64,000 nt of DNA from Lewinellaceae bacterium. GTDB taxonomy: Bacteria > Bacteroidota > Bacteroidia > Chitinophagales > Saprospiraceae. The position numbers and the translations under genes were made by a program. The notes under the pieces are model-generated. The model searched no databases, was not told where the DNA came from, and saw nothing but the letters and a program-made list of their open reading frames with translations. The DNA is taken from the NCBI GenBank assembly GCA_020636045.1, contig JACJYP010000002.1:1-64000 (forward strand). The letters are read 5' to 3'. Below, piece after piece: positions 53,401 through 60,214 of the stretch. The stretch's first letter is position 1; each line of letters begins with the position of its first letter.

Positions 53401-54141
53401 TTAATCACAAAGCCCGATAAATCCGCCGGCCGGCCGGAAAAGCAATACGCTGCCATCGGACAAAAGAACTGCCAAAACGCCGTTCAGTTTGAGAACGACT
53501 TTATGGATATAGGCGTCGGGATAGTGGTCGGCGATGTATGCGCGCGCTTCGGCGGGCAACATGGCCGGGCGCACTTCGCGGCCGAACATGCAGCGACGTA
53601 CGAACCGGTCGACGCCGTCGCATTCCCTGATGTACGATCCGTTGCGATTGAACAGCAGGATCACATCGTTGGAAAGCGAAACGGCATAGAGCCTCCCACG
53701 CTTGTCCACTACTATATCGATCGTAGCGTCGGGATAATGTGCGGCGATGTAGGCGCTCACCGGTCCGGGCAACGCATCGACGTCGATGGTGTCGCCGCGC
53801 ATACAACGGCCTTCGGCAGGGCCGTAGCCCCGGTCGCTGCGGTCGTGGTGGCGGCGGTGCAGAAACACGCCGCGTTCGTTGAAATAAAGTTCCTGTCCAT
53901 CGCTGAGCCAGATCTCGTAGCCGTCGCCGGGCGCATGCCAGGCATCTTCAATGAAGAAGGGTGCGTAATTCAGTTCTATCTGACTGACGACCTCGACGGG
54001 CAATTGATCGACGAGAATGCCGGTTTTCTGCCGGCTATTTGCGATCAGGTCGGCCAGCGCTTCAGGATTCTGGCTATCCTGGCGGCAGCCGTTTGTAAAT
54101 GCTGCCGTGATCAATAGTATTCCAAAAAACAGTTTTTTCAT
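53401..54141 (-). CDS. Lipoprotein with PepSY-like (BLIP-type) repeats
   Basis: 246 aa from the ATG at 54141. Lipoprotein signal KKLFFGILLITAAFTNGC (Cys19). The mature part holds three similar modules of about 65-75 residues: LPVEVVSQIELNYAPFFIED...YFNERGVFLHR, LPGPVSAYIAAHYPDATIDIV...LLFNRNGSYIREC and LPAEARAYIADHYPDAYIHKV...LLFRPAGGFIGLCD. Each has the L-P-x-x-x-x-Y/I-I-x-x-x-Y-P start of the PepSY-like DUF2874 type. Such Bacteroidota envelope proteins may inhibit proteases or bind ligands; the actual role is unknown. Monocistronic. Confidence 0.8.
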   Translation of the reverse strand: MKKLFFGILLITAAFTNGCRQDSQNPEALADLIANSRQKTGILVDQLPVEVVSQIELNYAPFFIEDAWHAPGDGYEIWLSDGQELYFNERGVFLHRRHHDRSDRGYGPAEGRCMRGDTIDVDALPGPVSAYIAAHYPDATIDIVVDKRGRLYAVSLSNDVILLFNRNGSYIRECDGVDRFVRRCMFGREVRPAMLPAEARAYIADHYPDAYIHKVVLKLNGVLAVLLSDGSVLLFRPAGGFIGLCD

Positions 54142-54248
54142 AACTGGAAAATGTTTGGTCAAAAAGTTCGATTTTGTTGAAAGCGGCTTTCTATGTCATT
54201 AGGTGACGCGACCCCGACAGGGGCTGCATCCGAAGGCGGAATTATTTT

Positions 54249-55697
54249 TTAGAATTTGCACAAAATGCTGGCATTCAGCCCAATGGAATAAGATCTTGTC
54301 TGAAGATACGGGTCGCCGTTGTTGCTGCTCATCTGTCCGGAATAGAGTGATTCCAGGCCGACCGACAAGCGTTCGCTCACCGAGAACCGGACGCCCGCAC
54401 CCATCTGGAAGCCTACATTGAAGCGGCGCAGGTATTCATTAAAGGCCAGGGGCCTTAACAGTTGTGCCGGCCTGAAGCGGTCCGTCCGGGATTCGAACCT
54501 TTCAATTACAAGATCATTATGCTGGAGAAAATTAAAAGTGGCTCCGCCGCGCAGGATGGCGTTCCACCGGCCTTGCCCGATGCGGTAAACCGCAAAAAGC
54601 GGCAGGCTGGCATATTTCAGGGTTTGGCGCGTTTGAATGGCGAAAACGACGGGTTCGTTCGGCGGCAATTGCAAGGTGGTATCCACCTGTTCCATACGCA
54701 CATCAACGGCGACCCCTCCGGTCGGCGTATTGATCAGGTAGCGGAACCGAAGGTCGCCGCCGACCGGTTGGCCGGGGTACTGACCGTCGACGCGGCGCAT
54801 CTTGGCGATGTGCAACGTGTTGATCTGCAGTTGCTGAAGCCGGAGCCCGGACCACAACTCCCATCGCTTTCCAAGGGCGCGTCCGAGTTCGATGCCGGCG
54901 CTGTACTCCCGGGCAGGGTTTTGACTTTCTGCAGTGATGGCGACCGGCAGGGTGCCCGGCTGTGCCGGTCGCTGACCAGTACTCCTTACCGACTGCCGGG
55001 AGGCCAGGATGCTGACCCCGGTGGCGAGCATCCATTTTCTCACGGTCTTTTTTCCGGATTTCACAGGAATGGGATGTAACGCTGGTAATGGTTGCTCAAG
55101 TAGTCGGGGGCTTAGTACGGGCAACAGCGGCGCCGAAGGGCCGGGGTACACAACGTCCCGGGTGCTTTGAGATGTATCGATACGGTCATGCCCTATTGAC
55201 AGGGGATTCGGAATGCCCTTGTCAGGTGAAATGATTTTTGTTTTACCATTATCATTTATTTGTGAAGAAATGGGGGAGGGAACCGTCTTTTTACCTTTTT
55301 GATACCGATAAGCGCGAGGGGGCACTATTGCCCGGAGTGAGTTGCTTGTAGATATTTTCGATTTCGGATTTTCTGGAACGGGCGCTGCCGGGCTGTTGTG
55401 GTTTGTTTGTGATATGCCGGTTTCAGGTGTCGTATCAGACCGTTCCTGGCTGATGTGTTTCTTTTCGCCTGATAATTCCTTTTTCCCCTGAAAATGCCAC
55501 CAGACACCTGTGCTCAGGGCAATCAGCAGAACACCAAGCCACCAGAATAGCGCAACAGGCCTGCGTCCGGACCGTTCGTCCAGACCGGCTTCGATGCCTT
55601 GCCAGACCCGGTCGGAAGGGATCTCCTCATGGCGATCGAATGCCTGATGCATCAGGTCGTCCATGTGGTTGGAATCGAAAGGATCGTTCATATTCAT
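54249..55697 (-). CDS. Anti-sigma-like membrane protein with C-terminal barrel-like domain
   Basis: 482 aa. The N-terminus (DPFDSNHMDDLMHQAFDRHEEIP...RVWQGIEAGLDERSGRR) is cytosolic-looking, then one membrane helix (about residues 48-66, VALFWWLGVLLIALSTGVWW). A long polar, Ser/Thr/Lys-rich linker (about 75-225) follows, and a C-terminal region of aromatic, alternating strands (EYSAGIELGRALGKRWELWSG, RFNVGFQMGAGVRFSVSERLS, YSIGLNASILCKF) like an outer-membrane beta-barrel domain. It is 10 nt downstream of an ECF sigma factor, so the cytosolic part may act as anti-sigma factor with the barrel-like part as sensor. That role is inference from position. Confidence 0.75.
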   Translation of the reverse strand: MNMNDPFDSNHMDDLMHQAFDRHEEIPSDRVWQGIEAGLDERSGRRPVALFWWLGVLLIALSTGVWWHFQGKKELSGEKKHISQERSDTTPETGISQTNHNSPAAPVPENPKSKISTSNSLRAIVPPRAYRYQKGKKTVPSPISSQINDNGKTKIISPDKGIPNPLSIGHDRIDTSQSTRDVVYPGPSAPLLPVLSPRLLEQPLPALHPIPVKSGKKTVRKWMLATGVSILASRQSVRSTGQRPAQPGTLPVAITAESQNPAREYSAGIELGRALGKRWELWSGLRLQQLQINTLHIAKMRRVDGQYPGQPVGGDLRFRYLINTPTGGVAVDVRMEQVDTTLQLPPNEPVVFAIQTRQTLKYASLPLFAVYRIGQGRWNAILRGGATFNFLQHNDLVIERFESRTDRFRPAQLLRPLAFNEYLRRFNVGFQMGAGVRFSVSERLSVGLESLYSGQMSSNNGDPYLQTRSYSIGLNASILCKF

Positions 55698-55707
55698 ACA
55701 GTTTGGC

Positions 55708-56304
55708 TCAGATGATCGGACGCTTTTCCAGCAATGTTTTCAAATGGGCTTTGGCGCGCATGAGTTGGGACTTGGAGGTGCCGACGGAAATGCCCAGTTC
55801 GGTAGCGATCTCCGCATGTGTGTAACCTTCCAGGATGTAGAGATTGAGCACGGTACGAAAGCCGGGCGGCAATTGCCGCAGACCTGCCAATACCTGCTGC
55901 GCAAGTGCAGCCTCGCCTTCCCTGTCGGGTGCTTCTTCTTCCGGGAGATGCTCCAGATTGTCAGTAGCGATCGTGGGGAACAGGCGTTTTTGCCTGCGGA
56001 GGTTTTCCAAAATGGTATGCAGGATCACCTTTCTCATCCATCCTTCGAACGGCCCGTCGCTGCGGAACTGGTCGAGATCGCGAAAAACTTTGAGAAAACC
56101 CTCCTGCAACCAGTCTTCCGCATCATGGCGACTATCGGCATAGCGGAGGCACAGGGAGAACATCCGGCCCTTGTACTGCTCATACAGTTGGCGCTGGGCG
56201 CGGCGGTCGCCTTTCAGACATGCCTTCAACAGTTGTTGTGGGTGTTCTGCGCTCAAAGCATTCGTTTGCCTTTTCAGGTGATGGGAATCGGGCAAGGGTT
56301 GCAC
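55708..56304 (-). CDS. ECF-type RNA polymerase sigma factor
   Basis: 198 aa counted from a GTG at 56304; a TTG (LSAEHPQQLLKACLKGD, about residue 18) is an alternative start, and no ATG precedes the conserved region. Region 2 (LKACLKGDRRAQRQLYEQYKGRMFSLCLRYADSRHDAEDWLQEGFLKVFRDLDQFR with EGWMRKVILHTILENLRRQ) and region 4 (LRQLPPGFRTVLNLYILEGYTHAEIATELGISVGTSKSQLMRAKAHLKTLL) are clear. It directs RNA polymerase to a specific gene set, probably under control of the membrane protein encoded directly downstream. Confidence 0.94.
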   Translation of the reverse strand: MQPLPDSHHLKRQTNALSAEHPQQLLKACLKGDRRAQRQLYEQYKGRMFSLCLRYADSRHDAEDWLQEGFLKVFRDLDQFRSDGPFEGWMRKVILHTILENLRRQKRLFPTIATDNLEHLPEEEAPDREGEAALAQQVLAGLRQLPPGFRTVLNLYILEGYTHAEIATELGISVGTSKSQLMRAKAHLKTLLEKRPII

Positions 56305-56328
56305 GAGGCATTATGGGCAGCGCAAAAA

Positions 56329-56350
56329 AAACCGGAAAACGGAACGGTTT
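56329..56350 (-). terminator. Terminator of ruvC
   Basis: Minus-strand AAACCGTTCCGTTTTCCGGT then TTTTTTTT: a short stem AAACCG/CGGTTT overlapping the ruvC stop codon, followed by an eight-T run. Confidence 0.7.
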
Positions 56351-56913
56351 TATTTGATCTTCTGGGGGTTATCTTTCAAAAAAGCCTTCCAGTTGCTGTA
56401 TGATTTGCTTCCCTGCAGCCCGGCGTGCGAAGACTGGTACCAATGGCACAAGGCAGCAGCGAGTGCATCGGTCGCGTCGAAGTATTTCTCGCTGAAAGTG
56501 GTATGCAGGATATTTTCGAGCATGCCCGCCACTTGTTCCTTGGAGGCATTGCCGTTGCCCGTGACGGCGCGTTTGATCTTTTTCGGCAGGTATTCGGTGG
56601 TGTTGAGGTTGTTGACCATGCCTGCCGCGATGGCCACACCCTGTGCACGCCCCAGTTTGAGCATCGATTGCACATTTTTTGCGTAAAAAGGTTGCTCGAT
56701 CGCCAGTTCGGTCGGCCGGTGCTGCCGGATCAGATCCTGCACCTGTTCGAAGATGTAGCGCAGTTTCACCGTCTGCTCGGAACCGAGGTGGGCAAACGTG
56801 ACCACGCCGATCTCTACCACCTGAATATTTTTTTTGCCGGCGTCGATGATCGCAAAGCCCAGCACGTTGGTGCCGGGGTCGATGCCCATAATGCGGGTTT
56901 TTTGCTCTTCCAT
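56350..56913 (-). CDS. ruvC: Holliday junction resolvase RuvC
   Basis: 187 aa (E. coli RuvC 173). The four catalytic acidic residues can be placed: Asp12 (IMGIDPGTNVLGFAI), Glu73 (LAIEQPFYAKNVQS), Asp146 and Asp149 (FDATDALAAALCHWY). Other family words: LGRAQGVAIAAGM and YLPKKIKRAVTGNGNASKEQVAGML. It is a dimeric nuclease that cuts RuvAB-bound Holliday junctions. Start at ATG 56913; a near-consensus box TACCTTCG lies 4 nt upstream, exactly as at ruvA. It ends in its own terminator before the sigma factor gene. Confidence 0.97.
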   Translation of the reverse strand: MEEQKTRIMGIDPGTNVLGFAIIDAGKKNIQVVEIGVVTFAHLGSEQTVKLRYIFEQVQDLIRQHRPTELAIEQPFYAKNVQSMLKLGRAQGVAIAAGMVNNLNTTEYLPKKIKRAVTGNGNASKEQVAGMLENILHTTFSEKYFDATDALAAALCHWYQSSHAGLQGSKSYSNWKAFLKDNPQKIK

Positions 56914-57037
56914 ATTGCGAAGGTACGATGCGGGGGCGACACCTGCGCGCTATAACATGGCAGGCCGGATCAGCCGGCAGCGGATCGGCAGTCATCAAGC
57001 TTTGGCCATTTCTGTTTTTATATCATGGGGTTTCCTG

Positions 57038-57045
57038 TAAGTTTG
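57038..57045 (+). promoter_or_regulatory. -7 box of the hydroxyacyl-CoA dehydrogenase operon (TAAGTTTG)
   Basis: Exact TAnnTTTG match 67 nt upstream of the ATG at 57113. The -33 element is unclear. Confidence 0.5.
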
Positions 57046-57112
57046 CCGCGCAAACTCAGCGGAGCGCCTGCGGGCCTTCTGCTTTGTAATCCAAAAACCA
57101 CCATCCGGTATT

Positions 57113-58273
57113 ATGGACACCATTGGAATATTAGGCGCAGGAGCGATGGGCAGCGGTATCGCCCAGGTCGCGGCAGCCGCAGGCCACGAAGTAGTGGTAT
57201 GCGACAACCTCACCATTTCGCTTGCCAAGGCGGGAAAAAAGATACAGGCTTCCCTGAAAGCAGGCGTCGAAAAAGGCAAACTGACGGACTCGGATGCCTA
57301 TTCGCTGTTCAGCAGAATTCGTTTCACCGACCATATGAGCGAATTCCGCGATTGCGCGATCGTAATCGAGGCGATTGTGGAAGATATCGAGCAAAAACAG
57401 ATCGCCTTTAAAAGCATGGAAGCCATTGTGAGCGAAGCGACCATCCTCGCCAGCAATACCTCTTCCCTCTCCATTTCGGCGATGGGTGCGCAACTAAAAC
57501 ACCCCGAGCGAATCCTGGGCGTACATTTTTTTAATCCGGCGCCAAAAATGCGGCTGGTGGAAATCATCCCCGGTCTGCAAACCGATGCCGATGTTGTGGA
57601 GCGCGGTCGCTCGCTGATCGACGGCTGGGGCAAAACAACGGTCATCGCCAAAGACACGCCCGGATTTATCGTCAACCGCGTGGCGCGGCCTTTTTACGGC
57701 GAGGCCCTGCGGATCTTCGATGAAGGAATTGCCGACGAAGCTACGATCGACTGGGCGATGCGCGACCTGTACGGCTTCCGGATGGGCCCCTTCGAACTGA
57801 TGGATTTTATCGGAAACGATATCAACTACGCGGTGACGGAGGTGGTATTCACCAATTTTTTCTACGACCCACGCTACAAACCCTCCTTTACACAAAAGCG
57901 CCTCGTGGAAGCGCATTTTTTTGGCAGAAAGACCGGTCGTGGTTTCTACGACTACCGGGAAGGCGCCGTCAGTCCGGAACCCACCCGCGATGAAACCCTG
58001 GGGCATGAGATCGCAGCGCGCGTGCTGGTTATGCTGATCAATGAAGCCGCCGATGCGCTGTACCTGCGCATTGCCAGTCGCGACGATATTGATATGGCCA
58101 TGACGCAGGGCGTCAACTATCCCAAGGGGCTACTGGCATGGGCCGACGAGATCGGCATACACGAGGTTGTGGAAAAACTGGATTCGCTATACGTGGAATA
58201 TCTGGAGGATCGCTATCGTTGCAGTCCCCTGCTGCGTAAAATGGTGCGGGAAAACCAGAAATTTTACCCCTGA
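57113..58273 (+). CDS. 3-hydroxyacyl-CoA dehydrogenase (PaaH/Hbd type)
   Basis: 386 aa. N-terminal Rossmann domain with IGILGAGAMGSGIAQVAAAA binding NAD, the catalytic His in RILGVHFFNPAPKMRLVEII, and KDTPGFIVNRVARPFYGEAL. The C-terminal dimerisation region (about 187-285) is followed by a second, related helical region (about 290-386), longer than the 280-residue 3-hydroxybutyryl-CoA dehydrogenases. It oxidises 3-hydroxyacyl-CoA to 3-ketoacyl-CoA, as in phenylacetate degradation, butanoate metabolism or beta-oxidation. The thioesterase 12 nt downstream resembles PaaI, favouring a phenylacetate-type role, but no other paa genes are in the window. Confidence 0.93.
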   Translation: MDTIGILGAGAMGSGIAQVAAAAGHEVVVCDNLTISLAKAGKKIQASLKAGVEKGKLTDSDAYSLFSRIRFTDHMSEFRDCAIVIEAIVEDIEQKQIAFKSMEAIVSEATILASNTSSLSISAMGAQLKHPERILGVHFFNPAPKMRLVEIIPGLQTDADVVERGRSLIDGWGKTTVIAKDTPGFIVNRVARPFYGEALRIFDEGIADEATIDWAMRDLYGFRMGPFELMDFIGNDINYAVTEVVFTNFFYDPRYKPSFTQKRLVEAHFFGRKTGRGFYDYREGAVSPEPTRDETLGHEIAARVLVMLINEAADALYLRIASRDDIDMAMTQGVNYPKGLLAWADEIGIHEVVEKLDSLYVEYLEDRYRCSPLLRKMVRENQKFYP

Positions 58274-58285
58274 ACAACCCTTGCC

Positions 58286-58693
58286 ATGACACCTGCCGAA
58301 GTATTTCACCGCATGTACGACAACGATCCGTTCAGCCAGTGGCTGGGCATTTCGCTGGTGTCGGTAGGGGCGGGCGCCTGCACCCTCAAGATGCAGGTGC
58401 GCGCTGAAATGCTCAACGGATTCGGCGTCGCCCACGGCGGCATTACTTTTTCCCTGGCGGACAGCGCATTCGCGTTTGCCTGCAATTCTCACGGAAGGCA
58501 CGCTGTGTCCATCCACTGCAGCGTAGAGCACACGGCGCCGGTGTTTGAAAATGACGTGCTGACCGCCACCGCGACGGAAGACCACCTGGGGAATTCCGTA
58601 TCCAACTATGCCATCAGGGTAACCCGACACGACGGAGCGGTCGTAGCGCTGTTCCGGGGGGTGGCTTTCCGGAAAAAGAACTTGTGGGAATAG
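58286..58693 (+). CDS. PaaI-family hotdog-fold thioesterase
   Basis: 135 aa, a complete small hotdog protein. Family words: PFSQWLGISLVSVGAGACTLKMQVRAEMLNGFGVAHGGITFSLADSAFAFACNSHG, where the HGG segment and the Asp of LADS belong to the active site, and VSIHCSVEHTAPVFENDVLTATA. It hydrolyses hydroxyphenylacetyl-CoA-like or other acyl-CoA thioesters, releasing CoA from dead-end intermediates. It is in an operon with the dehydrogenase gene, 12 nt apart. Confidence 0.92.
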   Translation: MTPAEVFHRMYDNDPFSQWLGISLVSVGAGACTLKMQVRAEMLNGFGVAHGGITFSLADSAFAFACNSHGRHAVSIHCSVEHTAPVFENDVLTATATEDHLGNSVSNYAIRVTRHDGAVVALFRGVAFRKKNLWE

Positions 58694-58771
58694 GGAGGTC
58701 GGAATCTTCAGATTTGATGACCCTTGCCAAAACTCCGTACCCTGCTACTGTAGCAGGAATGTGCAATGGCG

Positions 58772-58779
58772 TACCTTTG
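58772..58779 (+). promoter_or_regulatory. -7 box of the TolC-family gene (TACCTTTG)
   Basis: TACCTTTGCGCCATG: exact -7 match 4 nt before the ATG at 58784, identical to the scpB arrangement, predicting a leaderless mRNA. Confidence 0.55.
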
Positions 58780-58783
58780 CGCC

Positions 58784-60130
58784 ATGAAAAAAGTGCTCAC
58801 CATCGCTTTCTGGGCCACATTTATTGGAACAATACCTGCCCAGCCTTCCGTGCATACGGTCTCATTGGTCGAATGTCTCGACATGGCGCTCGAAAACAGC
58901 GCGCAGATAAAAAAGGCGCGCCTCGATCGCCAGGGGTTCGAACTGCGCCTGCGCGAGAGCCGCAGCGCTGCATATCCGCAGATCAATGCCGGCGTGCGTT
59001 ACGAGTATGCGCCGGTGCTGCCGACGCAATTGTTGCCGGGTGAGCTCTTCGGTCAGGCCGACGGCACTTATATTCCTGTGCAATTCAACCGCCCCTGGCA
59101 GTTCACCGGCACGGTGACTGTGGAGCAGCAGATATACAATGAATCGCTTTTCCGCGGCATTCCCGCCATCAATGCGGGCCGGTCCATTTCCGATTTGCTG
59201 ATCAATCGGACGGAAGAAGAGGTGCTGTACAATACCGCCACCGTATTTTATCAAACCCTGCAAATGGAGCAACTGCTGCGCTCGGTAAATGCCAATCTGG
59301 AAAAACTGGTGGCGCTGCAACGGATCGCCGAACTGCAATTGGAAAACGGCTACGCAATCCCGACCGATGTGAAACGCATCCGCGTGGCGCGTACCAACCT
59401 GGAAACCCAACGCCAAAACCTGCTGGCGGCCATCGCCTCGCTGCGGCAGGCCCTGCAATACCTGTGCGGCGTACCCTACGACGAAGTGTTCGAGCCCGCT
59501 GAAGAAATGGCGAATCCTGCCGCCGACTCCCTGCGCTGGCAGTCGCTGAATTTCGAACCCGAGACCACCACCGATCACCTGCTCCTGTTGCGAAACCTCG
59601 AACTGAACCGCATTCAGACACGCAGCCTGTGGGCACAGGGACTTCCCAGCCTGAGCGCTTACGCAACGGGCGCCTTCCAGGCATGGCGCGACGACGCCAA
59701 TATCTTCGATACCGACAGCCGCTGGTATGGCGCTGCCGCTTTCGGCCTCAAAATAGATATCCCGATCTTCGACGGCTTTCGACGGATCAGGAAGGTGCGT
59801 CTGCTGAAACTGGACGCTCAAAAACTAAATGAAGACCTGCGGCAACTTGACGAGGCAAAAATGCTGGAATTCATCCAGGCGCGGGAACAACTGGAAAATG
59901 CCCTGCTCGCGCTCCAGACGCAGTCGGACAACGTTGCCCTCGCGCGCGAGATCACCGACAAACTGATGCTGCAATACAAGGAAGGAGTGATGTCGCTGAC
60001 CGACCTGCTCAACTCACAAACGGCCCTCACCGAAGCAGAAACGAATTACTGGCAGCAGGTTTTTGCCTACAAACTCGCCGTGCTCAAACTTTTGAAGGCT
60101 TCCGGCAAACTGGACGAACTGAAAAAGTAA
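58784..60130 (+). CDS. TolC-family outer-membrane efflux protein
   Basis: 448 aa from the ATG at 58784, opening a signal peptide (KKVLTIAFWATFIGTIPAQ). Two outer-membrane-efflux repeats are visible, each beginning with long coiled helices: VSLVECLDMALENSAQIKKARL / SAAYPQINAGVRYEYAP / ATVFYQTLQMEQLLRSVNANLEKL and LLLLRNLELNRIQTRSLWAQGLPSLSAYATG / IPIFDGFRRIRKVRLLKLDAQKL / VMSLTDLLNSQTALTEAETNYWQQ. It forms the outer-membrane channel of tripartite efflux pumps or type I secretion. No membrane-fusion or pump gene follows, so it is an orphan here. Confidence 0.93.
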   Translation: MKKVLTIAFWATFIGTIPAQPSVHTVSLVECLDMALENSAQIKKARLDRQGFELRLRESRSAAYPQINAGVRYEYAPVLPTQLLPGELFGQADGTYIPVQFNRPWQFTGTVTVEQQIYNESLFRGIPAINAGRSISDLLINRTEEEVLYNTATVFYQTLQMEQLLRSVNANLEKLVALQRIAELQLENGYAIPTDVKRIRVARTNLETQRQNLLAAIASLRQALQYLCGVPYDEVFEPAEEMANPAADSLRWQSLNFEPETTTDHLLLLRNLELNRIQTRSLWAQGLPSLSAYATGAFQAWRDDANIFDTDSRWYGAAAFGLKIDIPIFDGFRRIRKVRLLKLDAQKLNEDLRQLDEAKMLEFIQAREQLENALLALQTQSDNVALAREITDKLMLQYKEGVMSLTDLLNSQTALTEAETNYWQQVFAYKLAVLKLLKASGKLDELKK

Positions 60131-60150
60131 CACCAACCTCTGGTTAAAGT

Positions 60151-60209
60151 GGTACCAACCTCTGGTTGGAAAAAAGTAGCGCCAGATTTACCAACCAGAG
60201 GTTGGTACC
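60151..60209. repeat. Perfect inverted repeat between convergent genes
   Basis: GGTACCAACCTCTGGTTGG (60151-60169) and CCAACCAGAGGTTGGTACC (60191-60209) are perfectly complementary over 19 bp. A partial extra copy of the left arm (CACCAACCTCTGGTTAAAG) lies at 60131. It may stop transcription from both sides, although there is no long T run; otherwise a REP-like element. Confidence 0.8.
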
Positions 60210-60214
60210 ACTAA

